Shown piece after piece: positions 1-13,031 of a DNA stretch of 64,000 nt. The translations under genes were made by a program, and so were the position numbers. Each line of letters begins with the position of its first letter. The stretch's first letter is position 1. The notes below the pieces were generated by a model. The model ran no database searches, was not told the DNA's origin, and saw only the letters and a program-made list of their open reading frames with translations. Source of the stretch: Bimastos eiseni (taxonomy: Eukaryota > Annelida > Clitellata > Crassiclitellata > Lumbricidae); NCBI GenBank assembly GCA_959347315.1, contig OY365806.1, positions 34,811,026-34,875,025 of the forward strand, read 5' to 3'.

Positions 1-92
1 GAAATCTCCACCCAAATGTCTGCCCTGGGGCGATTTGAACCCCAAGGGATCAGTTGACAATCCAACACACTGAACACTTGATCACCAAACAT
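1..92 (-). repeat. tRNA-derived SINE-like copy, cut by window edge
   Basis: On the minus strand the sequence reads like a tRNA: an A-box-like TGGTGATCAAGTG, an anticodon-arm-like ATTGTCAAC and a B box GGTTCAAATCG. Spacing is tRNA-like but the acceptor stem is poor, so a SINE head is more likely than a tRNA gene. Confidence 0.5.
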
Positions 93-719
93 TCCCTTAT
101 ATCTAACTGGTGTATATCATTGTACAGATATAGTTATGACCTTTGCATATAGCATTATTAAATAAATGTTGAGTAGCAGGATCCTTGTTACTCTGATTGA
201 CTCTTTCCAAAACCTGCATGTGGAAGTAACAACAGCAACATAAGTTGTAAGCTTACAGTTCATAGTTTTGTACCAATCGAATGCTGAACTGATGGTGTGA
301 CCAGTACTATAGTCTATATGTATTTTCTGTTAGCTTAGTGATAGGATACTGTTATTAAAACTTGAACCTTCTTGATGATTAACCTCTGACCCTATTCAGA
401 TCATCAGCAATGTCTGGGGAAGAAAGTAATTCCATCCAGATGTGTATGAGGCGGTCTGTATAAAGTGCTGGGTTTCAAGTACTGTTTGAAGAACATATTC
501 TTAGATCACTTTCGATTGCAATCCTTCCCCAATGCTGGGCAGAAATTCATTGAGATGGGATAGGTGTAATGAAGGAAATTCTTGCCCCCATATGTAGTTG
601 AGTTTCCCTCAAAGAAACCAAGGCGATTAAAATGGCAAGGACAGAAGTGAATAGAGAAGTTTGCCATCAAATACTATATATGTCATTTTCACCTTCTGTG
701 ACAGATCGCTGAAAAATCT
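93..719. other. Non-coding, nothing recognised
   Basis: AT-rich sequence without coding signal, probably an intron or the 5' flank of PTK7. No exon for the missing Ig1 was seen. Confidence 0.5.
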
Positions 720-1035
720 ACAGGCATGCAGTGATGAAATCTGAGAATCTAGGGTCAAAGATAAAAGGAAAGACAATTTTTTTCGTTGCATGCCTGTATG
801 TATTGTATGTACATATGCATGTATTTTATGTATCATGTGTACATAGGAAAACTTAATATTATAGCACATAGTAGGCCTACAGTGATGAAATCCGAGAGGC
901 TAAGGTCAAAGGTGAAAGTAAAGAAATTATTTCGTTGCATTGGTGGTTAAGTTGTATGTATGTATGTATTTGTGTGTATGTATGTATGTATGTAAGTATG
1001 TATGTATGTATACGTGTGTGTGTATGTGTGTGTAC
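720..1035. repeat. Duplicated 70-bp block with GTAT microsatellite
   Basis: A block at 720-791 (GCAGTGATGAAATCTGAGAA to TTTCGTTGCAT) recurs at 871-940 with several changes. Each copy is followed by TGTATGTA-type repeat; the second tract runs about 952-1035. Confidence 0.7.
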
Positions 1036-2550
1036 ATGATTGGGAAAACTGATATAGCACTGAAGTTGTTTGAGTTTCATCAGATGAAACTAGGGTACAA
1101 TCAATTTCATGTATGTAGGCTTATGCTAGTGGCAGGATTTCATGAACGGCATTTTCGGATGACAGATAAATGCCGAACTAAGTGGGATGAGGAGTTGTGA
1201 GATGTTAAGGGTATAATAGATGTATTTCTTCCAGGAAAGAAAAGGAAAAGTAATGAGCACTTTGACGCTAATGAGCAACTTGGCACTAAGGACCATTTGC
1301 TGACTGTGCTAATGGTGTTCAGCGCAAGATGGCGAAAGCTTTCCAGCTTATGGTCCCACACTGTCAGGGCCCGTAATTCAGATTTATGAAGATTTGTGTC
1401 TGGGAATTTTTTAGCGAAGGAGCATCTGATAGCTATAGAAGGCTGGAAAAGTCTCTGAGAATAATGACTGCGAAGTGAGAAGAGAAGGTTGACGATTAGA
1501 GTGGTGATGCTGGAAACTGCCATTGTGACTGCAGGGATGAGAGTCCACTGATCAGAATGGTGACCCCGAGGTCAGGGCTTCAGCTCCAGACAGATGACCT
1601 ATAATAATCAACATTTTTGTTCTCTGTCCATATCATTATTAATCATAAAGGAGAGCCTGGTCAATTAGAAAGTGATTTGAATTCTATTTTGGTTACTTGA
1701 TTACTGTAAATTGGAATGCTGGGTAGCTATAATGAGTAGTGACCATCATGTATATCTTTTACCATACTACAATTTGCCACCAAGATTCTCAAAGGGTATT
1801 ATACAGAACTGCCTAAGCATACAAACATACATCCATTCATCTGTATGACTGTGTACTTATGCTTTCACACATACAATCAAAGCCACAGTTGATGAGTGGC
1901 TGATGGGTCATATTGTCACCACAATGACTCAGTTCAAATTCAGGTCCTGTCACGTAAACTTGACATGGATCTTATTGCAGAAATGTTCATAACCTTAGTG
2001 ACCTTCATCTTAACTTTTAATATCTTCTTAAATCAAACAAATGTCCGTACACGCAAACTACCGCAACCATAGACTTCCTATTTAGGATACTAATGCCTTG
2101 AATATCCAGGTGTATGGCATAATAAATAATGCCTTGAGATATCGAAGTATTTGGGATGATATCTGTTTCAGTCCATACTCAATGAATACTTCCGGTAAGA
2201 CCACTATGCTGCATACCGTGAAGTTGCTTAATTTTACTTATTGTGTGGCTTCATGGCAACCTGGCGTGCCTCTACAATTGGGCCAAAAGACACCGCACCC
2301 CTTGACTACAGTGAGGGGACAACTAGGCGACCGGTTTAGTCGACGGTGCCCATATGTTGTTCGGTTGTCTGCTGCCATGCGTTGATTCCGCCTCAGCAAT
2401 AATTATTCATTAAGCCTTTATCAAAGACTTGCATTATAATATCGATCCGAGGCGTTTGGTGAGATCTTACTGGAGCTCATAATATTCTGATCGGGCGTGC
2501 AGCGCTCATTGCCAGGGCGTCGCTTTGTCACCTCCTATCTATTGTGAGGA
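1036..2550. other. Non-coding; weak tRNA-like segment at 1895-1945
   Basis: No coding signal. At 1898-1942 (plus) an A-box-like TGGCTGATGGG and a B-box-like GTTCAAATTC flank ATTGTCACC, which may be a worn SINE head. Confidence 0.35.
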
Positions 2551-2575
2551 GGGGGGGTTGTGGGGAGGGTGGGGG
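2551..2575 (+). other. G-quadruplex-type motif
   Basis: Four G runs on the plus strand (7, 4, 3 and 5 G) are separated by loops TTGT, A and T. This meets the usual G3+ loop rule. Confidence 0.7.
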
Positions 2576-2783
2576 TGGCGTAGACATTCGCTGTTCCGTC
2601 TCAACCGCCTGCCTTCAAACGATAAACGCTTCCAAAGCGTTCAATATGTTTTCTATATGCTCAAATGTGTGACGCGTAAGACATTTAGGTAAAAGTGTAT
2701 TTCAGCGTATTTTTTTATGCCATGGTGCTTCTAGTGCTTTTTAACGTATTTTCTTATTTGGCGTGAATAGATGTCGAACTGTA

Positions 2784-3110
2784 GCTTAAATGGAGACGGG
2801 ATTGATGAAAAAGAAGAATGTGCACGTAGAAACTGGATTGATAGAAGAAATTATGCTTAAATGGAAGCTGGATTTATGAAAATATCATGCTTAAGTATAA
2901 GCCCGTTTGATGTGAGAATGTCGATACGACGGATATAAACAAAGTTGTGTACGCAGAAACTCGATTGATGAAAAGAAATATACCTAAATGGAAGCTGCAT
3001 TGATGAAAAGCAAGATCTAAATGGAAGCTGGATCGATGAAAAGAAATATGCATGAATGGAAGCTGGATTGATGAAAATATCATGCATAATTAGAAAATCG
3101 ATTGATGACA
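2784..3110 (+). repeat. Degenerate minisatellite, about 35-bp unit
   Basis: Units read approximately AAATGGAAGCTGGATTGATG followed by AAAAGAAATATGC. About eight imperfect copies. Reading frames here (2857-3138 minus) are repeat artefacts. Confidence 0.75.
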
Positions 3111-3231
3111 AAATGCACCCCGCATTCCCGCATTTCACCCGTCACTGACAAAATGGCATCGCAATGGAAGCTAGTGCAATTTCTGATCAACATTTTGTTT
3201 AATTAAATACTGTAAAATACACTTTTAAAAT

Positions 3232-3290
3232 TCTTTTCATTGATCCAGCTTCGATTTAAACATAATTATTATCATCAACCCAGTTTCTAC
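3232..3290 (-). repeat. Inverted copy of the 2826-2883 minisatellite unit
   Basis: The reverse complement of this stretch matches 2826-2883 over about 58 bases with roughly ten changes (both contain GTAGAAACTGG and AAGCTGGAT). The two can form a foldback with a spacer of about 350 bases. Confidence 0.75.
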
Positions 3291-5284
3291 TTACAAATAC
3301 ATGATATAATGAAAGAAATAATTTAATATACTAAATTACATCGCATGCATACAAGGCAATGAAATACGCTTACAATACATTTTAATGTTGAGACCTACTA
3401 GCAATGTGACCTTTCAGAAAGGTTTTGCCTTTTGTTGCATGGCTACTGACTGCTTTGATACTTGAATGATGAGACTGTACTAAAAGCAACTGGGAGTCAA
3501 TGTAGATTGTCCGTTAAATGTCAAGGATGTTGCTGTAGTTTCCTTTTCACTGACTAATATAGAGTGTATCGAGCATAAGTAAGTATGTGTGTGTCATTTC
3601 ACTGATGCAAGCAATAAGTTTGCACAATGCTTACCAAAAGAGCCTCCTATCAAGTTTGGATCATATTATCAAACCTGCTGAATGTTTGAAATCTGCAACT
3701 AATACACCTGTAAGGAACAGTTCTATTGTGTGCAAACAGTACTTGTTTTACTGTACAATCATGTGATGTAATTTAAATGGACTTGTATCAGCAATGCCCT
3801 AAATTATGCAGATCAGTAGTATAAAGAGCCCTTTGTATGTGGCCATGATTATCCAATGCGATTGCTTGGACTTCCCACTGACTGGACCCTCCCCTAATGA
3901 AATGAGACTTTGTCTTTAATACATTATTGCATTATAGGTAATATTATCTGTTGTACTCGTTTGACCACTGCACTTTAGCACCGCACTATACAGCACTGAC
4001 CCATCATATCACACTTCAGTCATAGCATGCACAGAGCGGCATATATAGTGCTTAGTATGTTTTGGTCCTCAAAGTATTTCTTCCAATTGTGCTTCTACCA
4101 ATGCTTCTTAAGCACTATGCCTTGTATGCGGCATGGCTGCTGAACCTGGTTTACATGTGTCGGATTTTAAATGTGACAGACTCTTACTGTTGATATCTTA
4201 ATGAAAATGCAAATACTTCAAATGTAAAGACACTTGTAATTGATGTCGAATAATAGGCAAGTAATGTGAGTAAGCAAATGAGCATATTCTTTATTAACTT
4301 ATTGCTTACAGCCCTTTGGTGTGCGGATATAAAAGAGATTGTACTCAGTACATCATAGTTCAAGACGATGTGTACCTTCACCAGTCGTATCGACTGAACT
4401 TGTTATTACCCACCAAGAGACAGTTTCTGCAGGCATTGAATCCTCTGAATTGTCATCTACTTGTCAGCCATTTGGTGACAGACGTCTTGTCAATCACAGT
4501 TTCTGATGACTGTGAAACTGCTGATAACAGGAAAATTGCTTCTCAGTCCGGATAATCTGTAGGTAACTTCTCTGCCATTGACGAGTTCCACCGTGCAGAG
4601 TTCTCATGTTAAGAACCGTTCTTTAAATCAGGTTCACTGCCATTAATTTTGTTTTGACCAATAAAAACCTGACTTGGTTAACTAGGCCATTACCTACGAC
4701 TGCCTTCCCCGCAGTCACCCAACACTGCCCCACCAAAGGACCACACATGGTGCAGCGTGCGAGAAGATCCCCCGTATGTCGCTTACGAGACCGTCTGGTG
4801 ATGGTGATCCCCTCCCATACGTTGATGTCCCCATTGTGCTGGTGAAATGCTGCAGTGGAGAATGTAATCATGTGACCGTGATGTGACGGATCAACGGTTG
4901 ACTGACTGTAGGCGGCAGACACAATTATTAGGACGCTTTTGAAGATTTCCGGATGCCAAACTGATTGGATTTCGAGTATAGCAATTGCAGTGCAGTGGAT
5001 TGACGCGTGGGCCTACGCTGACGTTACGCTTGGCTAGACTCGGAGGTATTTAAGGACCAAGTTCTTTCAGAAGACCTCGTAAATCTGTCCTGGTTGCTGG
5101 AGGCATGGACCAACGTTTAAAAAGGTATATGTGGTATCGGTGGCAGATCTTACTGAATTTAGAAAGGTTGCTTTGAGCAGATTTATCTTGTCGGCAGTGT
5201 GGTGACATTAAAAATTGCTGATGAAATTTTCATTCATTGCCATTTCTATAACTCGGGGCCACTCACATCTTGCAAAATTTTGTA
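3291..5284. other. Non-coding, nothing recognised
   Basis: Several reading frames of 65-100 codons exist but none has a family signature, splice context or codon pattern that supports a gene. Confidence 0.4.
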
Positions 5285-5860
5285 ATTTCTGCCATCTTGA
5301 CTCAATCAATCAAAAAGCCATGATATAGCGCCTCTTCAAGATATCCACTCAGAAGCGCTCACAGCCTAACCGCACCTGAAAAGGACAGTTTTTAGAGAAG
5401 TGTAAAATGAAGATGAGGAGTTCCTAGGGTGGAGAACGGAGCTCTAGGGAGCCCATTCCAACCGAGAAAGCCCGATGCTGCATTATGGAAGTGCGTGCAA
5501 AAGGGACGATCAGGTCACCGTGAACCGCAGAGCGAAGTGGTCGTCGACCACTACTGGTTGAGATAGGGTGGCATAACTCCTGCAAATAAGCTGGCGCATC
5601 GCTGGCTATCGAAAAGGCAGCGCCAAACCAAGGCGGATACCCTAAATGAGATGCGCTGGGGTAGAGGCAACCAGTATAGAACACCCCGCATGTAGTCTGA
5701 TACATGACCCGCTCTGGGAATGCCACCAATCGCGCAGCCACATTCAAAACCCGTTCCGAAGTGTCCAATCCGACCCTGTGGGAGGCCAGCATATATTGAG
5801 GAGCAATAGTCAAGGCGATTGGTAGTGAAGGCATGAACTAGAGTAGCAGGCCAATGGTCG
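5285..5860 (-). mobile_element. LINE reverse-transcriptase C-terminal fragment with 3' tail
   Basis: The minus strand encodes the usual end of a CR1/L2-type LINE protein: RLDYCSS, VLNVAARLV, YLQELCHP, GRRPLRSA and VPFARTSIMQHRAFSV. These fall in more than one frame, so the copy is broken by indels. The 3' tail includes AACTCCTCATCTTCATTTTA and ends near GGCGCTATATCATGG. The 5' part of the element is absent. The clade assignment is inference. Confidence 0.8.
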
Positions 5861-7233
5861 CTTGTTATGTCCAGAATGCTGCCATTTTATATGTTGTTCA
5901 TATTTGTCCGGCCATCTATATAATAAGTGCTCGTAATGTACAAATTGAACCCTGGCATGTCCTCACTTTCATCAAGTCAAATAATTTGGATCAATTTTCA
6001 AACCATAAACCTGAGATGGTCAAATTAAAAATGTTGGTCATTTGTACTTCCATATCGAATATGGGGGCTGTATTGCACTTGCATATACATGTATATACCT
6101 GTAGTTTATGTACTAATGTTTGTTGTTTACAGCCAGTGATAATATACCAGAGAGACGGTTTTACGTGGGTTGGTGTGTTATTGTATTTGCTGTCTTTAAC
6201 GAGCCTGCAATAGATCTCACTTATGTGAACCTAATCGAATATGTGGAAAATGTGTTTTTCATTTGGACATTTTCTGAAATCATTAACAGGGAGAGATTGT
6301 TATGGGAAGTTTACTGACCCATCTCAAAGGGTCGGTGATTGTGGGGCAGTTAAAAGAAGAGCAGTTCCTATATTATAGGCTAACCCAGATAAACAAGCAT
6401 GTGTTTGAAGTGTTTGTGACTTCTTTATGAGATTCAGCATGCGGGGGTAGGGTCGGTTGGCCAGTAGTTATCCTCTACCTTACTTTCTGATCTTCCCGAT
6501 GACATGTTGCATCAGTGTACACTTTTTATAGTTGCCTATCCAGAGGGCAAGTGCAAAGAAAATGCTAAAACATTCCTGTACATTGATTTGAACCAGCCAA
6601 CCTCTCGGAAGGGCGGAGCAGTGTTAGGATGGAAGAGGAACCGGTTGAACGAAGTGTTTGGACCAGTGAACAGAGGTTATGAGGGCTGGGAGGATTGGAG
6701 TGTGTTGTTGGTGAGTCATATAACTATAGATCCTATCGGTTCAATTAGTTAGAGCCAGTGGAGTGATTTGAGGACAGGAGTGATGTGTGGTGGTGTTTGA
6801 GGGTTTGGTGACAACATTCTGAATTGCTGGAGGTGGTTTATTTGCCTGACGTCTGTATTCAGGAAAAGACAATTGCGGTTATATAATTTAGCATTAAATA
6901 TTGATGTAGAAACTGTAGATCCAGTCTTAAAATCGAGTATGGAACAAATTCTGAAAAGGCTGGATATATGCACGAAGCAATAGGGGATAAATGGTCTAAC
7001 ACTTTGAAGTTGAATTGAATTGTTTCCAAAATGAGAAAATGTTTCACATGATAAATGTATAGAATATAATATATTATATAATATATCTATTACATGTTAT
7101 AATATAGTGCTCAGAGAGCTGTTTCTGTAGTTTACCATAGATTTCCCATGTGCAACGTATTTAGTTCCAGCATGGTTAGGACTTTTATGAGTGACAGAAA
7201 GCAAACTTTGTATGGTGTGTTTGTTGTTTGCAG
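5861..7233. other. Non-coding sequence before the first visible PTK7 exon
   Basis: No Ig-like exon, signal peptide or other coding signal was found. AT-rich run at 7060-7110. Confidence 0.45.
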
Positions 7234-7372
7234 GGATTGACGAGCAGGCTGAGGTTCAGCTGAAACCTCTGAAGGAAGGAGAGGCCATTGTTGAAGGATC
7301 CGAAGTTACACTGAAATGCCAAGCCGACGGAAATCCTGAGCCAGTGGTAGAATGGTTTCGAAACAAAATCAG
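7234..7372 (+). CDS. PTK7: PTK7 exon: first half of Ig2
   Basis: The acceptor is TTGTTTGCAG before 7234 and the exon opens with two bases of a split codon. It encodes the first Ig cysteine (VTLKCQAD) and the core tryptophan (VEWFRN). No GT donor keeps the frame. The only in-phase join to the next exon uses CAG|GCAAGG at 7372/7373, a GC-AG splice pair. The upstream partner exon was not found. Confidence 0.88.
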
Positions 7373-10300
7373 GCAAGGAAGAAATTTCAGTTAGCTTCAG
7401 TAGAGTCAGTCGTTCTGTTGAATATTCATATGTCGATTTTGATGAATGTTCATGTATCATTAAGATTTCTTGTGTTTGACATTTAATTCAGTCAGTTGCT
7501 GAGCCATTCATTGGCTGTGCTTTTGTTTTCTCATTCACTCAGTCAATCAGTTGATTCATACATTTGGATTCATACAAAAGTCTAGGACTAGTTTCAATCG
7601 TGATTCATCTTCCAGTTGACATTTCAATTTTAATATGACATTCAGAAACTAAAAAAATACTTTCCATTTGACCGAAATGTTTAGAGTTTAACGGAATTTT
7701 AGCACTTTTCAAACTACAAAGAGAACCTTGATTGTTCAAATTTTAATGAAGACATTGGTGTTGATTGACAAAATTTTTAAACAGGTCATCGCAAAAACTG
7801 TAAAAAGTGTGACCGTATGTTTGTGTATGCGTGTATATGCGTATGCATGTGTCTTTAGAGGTTATCTGGTTACAGCTTCAGGTGGGAAAACTGAATGCAG
7901 GAAAAAGAATCTGTAAGGCAATAATATTTTTAATGAAATGGAAATATACGGCATATACTATTTAGTGTAAGTGCAGGAAATTTTGCAATGCATTACTAGA
8001 GCTATGTTAGATTAATTATATCTGAGAGAGTGACTGTGTGTGTGTATGGTAAGCTGTTGAATGGATTGGTGGCCAGAAGATCCGCCCATTGAGTGATAAT
8101 GATTGGGGCAGAGCTCAGTGCCAATGATACCCAATCATATGACAGTGTCTGTTTCATTGTTTGTCAGTCTCTTTCACTCTTCATCTGTGTCAGTCTGTTT
8201 TTCTCTCTCATTGTCCGTCTCTGCCTGTCTCTTTATCTGCTTTTTTTAAGTCTAAAGAATTTGACATCTTGAAAAGCGTTTGTGCCTTATGGCTGGGAGT
8301 CCTTCTCATCGTGGATGGTTCGAGAGGGGTGTGTGTCGTTAGGGCCCTAAAAGAGTCACTACCGCTTTCGACGTCTTGGTTTCCTTTGACTTGCCCGACC
8401 TGGCAACTGCGCCGTCTCCTCCTCCTTCCTTGTCTCTGGTTTCTATATCGCAACTAGGCTTCCGCCCACTTACCCTAAGTCTTCCCTATTCCAAGAGGGC
8501 TGTTTGTATATCCGGATGTTTATTGCAGGGCAAATTAACGAACTAGAAGGGTTGCGCTTTATCACATGGCATGACTTTTGGGGGTCCAGTCAGTCGGTTG
8601 TGGGGTCAGAGTCCGCTGCTATTCCGACTTGGCTGTCACACATTGTTTTGACGGGGGTGATAAATGCGGGACTTCTGAAGATGCCCCAGTTGACTTTTGC
8701 CCTAGCCACGGCACCTGTCCACTCAGCGTCGAGGGTTGAGATCTCAGTGCTCTCCCCTTTGAAACAGAGGCAAACTGTTGACAAGAGGACGTCTAAATGA
8801 CCAGTGCACTGCAACTGTGTTTTCTCATCGTACTCCAACTGCTGTTCTTTCCCACCAAATGGCTGTCATTAAGAACTCACACCCATAATGATGATGGTGA
8901 GATGATCATGATGGTGATAATGATAAGATGGCTGTGGTGGTGGTGGTGGTGATGATGATGACGATGATGATGATGGTGGTGGTGATGATCATGATGGTGA
9001 TAATGATAAGATGGTTGTGGTGGCGGTAATTGATGGTGATGATTATGATGGTGGTGGTGATGATGATGATGACGACGACGATGATGGTTTTATAATCACT
9101 GGGTAACTGATTAATAATAATAAGAAAAATAATAATTATTATAATCATGATGATGAGAATAATAATAATAATACTGAGTAGAGTATATCCATGTCTATAT
9201 GTGTTATTTAAATAATGCAGATATTCCAGTTATTCTTGTCTTGAGATTTTCCTCTGAGGTTTTAATCCTGAGTGGACATTTCTGTGATGAAAGAAAACTA
9301 ATTAAAGAATTTAGCAAATCTGATTCGAATTTATTCAGACACTAATTAGAATTATGTAACAAGTGACTCTATTTGCAATAAATGAGAGACCGACCATTCA
9401 GCACAACCGGTCACTCAGCAGACCCCATCCATTCGCCCTCCCAGCTAGGTATAGTAAGAAGGTTCTCACAAGTCTCAGTCTGATGTATAGCGATATATGT
9501 ACATATAGCATCTTCCGTCCCCAGGTACTGCAAAAATCTATTTCCACTATTCACCCCAGCACTATAGAGGGTTGGCATTTCCATGTCTATAAGCTTTCCT
9601 TTTCCAATTAGGCTGTTATTTGTCATAGATCTCAATAAACTCAGAAAATACCATACAATACAATATAACATCTGAAAGGGAAAACATACACATATACACA
9701 TATAAACACATCCATCCATACATACATGCACATATAACTTATACACACATACAAACGTAGGGTGCAGCTATGTCATTTGACCGTGTTTTGGCATGGAAAA
9801 TTAATTTTAGGATCCTATCAAGTGATCGAATACGTTTTCATAAGAATCGACTGAAGATCATTGGATCCGGGGCATCTGACAATGGCGTCTATTCATGCAG
9901 GGCACGAAACATGGCAGGATCAACGGAGAGCTTTAAAAACTTCTTGCTTAACATTCCTGGTAAGTCATATGACAATGTTACTTCGCAATCCATGTGCTGT
10001 AGTTGTTTTCACTCTCATATTTATTGTTGATTACTTTTAAAAATATTTTTTGCTTGATTTCTGTTATTTATTTAATTATTCAGTTATATGATTACTTTGT
10101 TATTATTTAAAGAATTTTATAACCTCTGGGTACTAATCTGCAATTGCACCTTGGCATACCAATCACTGTCAGTTTCGAGGCAATTCAAAGACTGTTTCAT
10201 TCATTTCCCTTTGAATGGTGGCTTCTATGTAATTTGTGGCAAATAAGGGGGTGTACTGAATCCATTATTTTCGCTAGATAGAGGACGCTGTTTGTTTATT

Positions 10301-12960
10301 CAATGTCCATAATTTGCTGACCAGTTAGGGCGACTCTCATTATCCCCTCCACTGGTCAGTTTAATTTGGAGTCCGTCAAGTGTGGATAAATGGACATGGA
10401 TGAGGGAAAAAGAGGAACTGCTGACCAGCTGAGACTTGACAGGCTAATTGAAGGGGCTGAAAGTGTCTGTACCCACCCCTCTGTCTGTGTGCCTGTTTGT
10501 CTTTCTTGGTGTCTTTCTGACTCTTTGAACACTGAGAGCATCTATAATCATCCTTCTGCTGGTATGCCTGATTTTCCTTGTGAATGTCTTTCGGTCTCCC
10601 TCCACTCCTCCAGCCATCTCTCTCTATCAGTCCTTCAGTCCATGTTTTCACCAGTCACATTGCCTTCCATCCATCGACAAAAGCATTCATCTTCCTTTCC
10701 GTCCATATATTACTGAAGTGGTATTTCTTTCATTCCATCTGTTCCTAAGTGCTTCTTACTTTCCACCCTTCTCCCACTGAGTCGTCTTTCTTTCCGTCAA
10801 TCTTCTCAACCCTCCAGTAGAATCCATCTATCCACCCATCTAACTATCCATCCATCCATCTATCCATCCATCTATCTATCCATCCACCCATCTATCCATC
10901 CGTTCTTGTGGGTGATTGGAGGACCATCGTTTAGTTTACTCTCAAATGAATTGTTATCAGATTTCTCAGTTGTCTATAGATGCAACAAGATAGCCCAGTG
11001 GCTTCTGGAGATTGCCGAATCTCCTAATCTCTTAAGCCGAAGTACTTCCCATCTTGATGTCACATCCATCTTCAATGGAAGTGGGGAAGACAAGATCGAT
11101 CCACTTCCGGTCCTTTGCGGCTTAGGTACTTCCTGCAGATAACTGAGATTGTCTTGAGTGATCACTTCTATTGGTGTTAGATTTTAGATGGTGGAGGATC
11201 AGCAGTTTGATAAATTGCTTATCGATTGTATTAACAATTTTCGGTATCTCCAAGATTGTCAACAGATATACCACAGCTTACTTACTAACTATCCAGTGAA
11301 GCGGCAGTTGTTAGAAGTTATAATGACAATCAGCAATTTTACAATGAAATTGGTTGGGTAAAGTGAAAGAATAAGAGAGAATTTATTTCATGTTTAATTT
11401 TAAAAAATTCAGTCAGGAGATATTTTATGGATTTTAGCACACCAATTGTTCTGCTGCAGGTCAACAGCTTTTCTGTTATACAGTAGGCCTACCTTTGATC
11501 AAACCCCAAGACACAGCTATGGGTATTAAGTGTCAGGGACTTCATGTTTCTTTTTCCTCATAATATATGAGTGTTACTGCTGGCCAGTCCTACCCCTTGC
11601 CTGTGATCTCCCATCAACGGCATAATGTCATATGAATTTCCTGCCTGTACGTGTAATGTATTTGTGTGTGTGTGTAACTGCACTTGTGCAATCCTTATAT
11701 AAATGTATGAATTTTGTATGCCCATATCGGAATGCTTTAGTATCTCTTGTAGAATGTAGATGCCTTAAAAAATTGATATACAGTGCACATATGAGTCCTT
11801 ATCCAACTGCCGTAACTATAAGTTTCACTTCTGATCCGCTGACATGAAAGACCAAGATTTAGATTATTAAATAATCTTTGAACTCTATTTACTGGAAAAT
11901 GGAAATTGAGCTGGAATTATTCCGGTCAACTGTCTTTATAGATATATTCTTAAGGTATGGAAAATTGATCAGGTGGAAAGATTGTGCACATGGTGATACC
12001 GTGAAGCTCCTCTTTAGAGATGGAGCAGAGTCGATTGGTGTGACCAGTCATTAAATTCACTCCTTTGAACCCAATCCTGTCTTTATTGCCTGCTTATATT
12101 TCAGGAGCTTTCAGGAGATTATTTACAGATATTTTGGGTGCTGCTGGTTCAGGTGCAGGGCTCAGGCGATATTTTCCACAGCTTTTGTGTTATACATTAG
12201 AATTTACTAGGCTCTACATCCTACATATGAAAATGTAGACTTTGATGTGGAATATTCCCAATGAGTCGAATACCTTCTGACAGAGATGTCCTGGCTTCCA
12301 GGGCTTTGTACTGATGGAATCATGTACTGACTCATTAGGAAACTGTTTGGGATCATTCATTTATTGCCCATTTGCATTCTGACGTGTTTTATGAGGTTAT
12401 AACTTTCATAGATTGGGATTAAAAATGTTGTTTTATGTGTTGTCTGGGTTTAATCTTTAACTTGTGTGGTCTGCGTTGAAACAGTTTATTTTCGTTTTAT
12501 GACTTCCTGTATTAATCTGTCAAATTTATCACCAGAGGCAAATTAAACAGAATTATCATTTAATTTTGGAAAGTTACTTTGATTAGATGATAATTAAAAC
12601 ATCTTAAAACATTTGTAGGGTATTAAGGTATATAATCAGCATTTTTATCCCCTTTGTACCATATTCCAGTGTTGGTAATACGGTATATTGACGGTTAGAA
12701 GATAGAAGAGCAATCCCATAAGAACGCAACTGCATTTTTCGTATCCTCGACTTAATTGGTCGCTTCTCTCACTAGATTCTATCTCATCCTCAAGTAGAGT
12801 TCAATTTGGGATGCTATTACAACAGAAAGCTTTGAACCCCAACCTCTGAATAGACAGTTGAACATGCACGATGTCCAGCGTCCGCTTGAATAGATATTAG
12901 ATTGTCAAAGCCTCCAAACGAGGTTTGAAGATGAAACAACCCTGACCTAGACACAAATGC

Positions 12961-13031
<71 letters not shown>

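Noticed and set aside
10985..11060. Perfect A-box-like TAGCCCAGTGG
   Set aside because: No B box at a usable distance and no tRNA fold; chance match.
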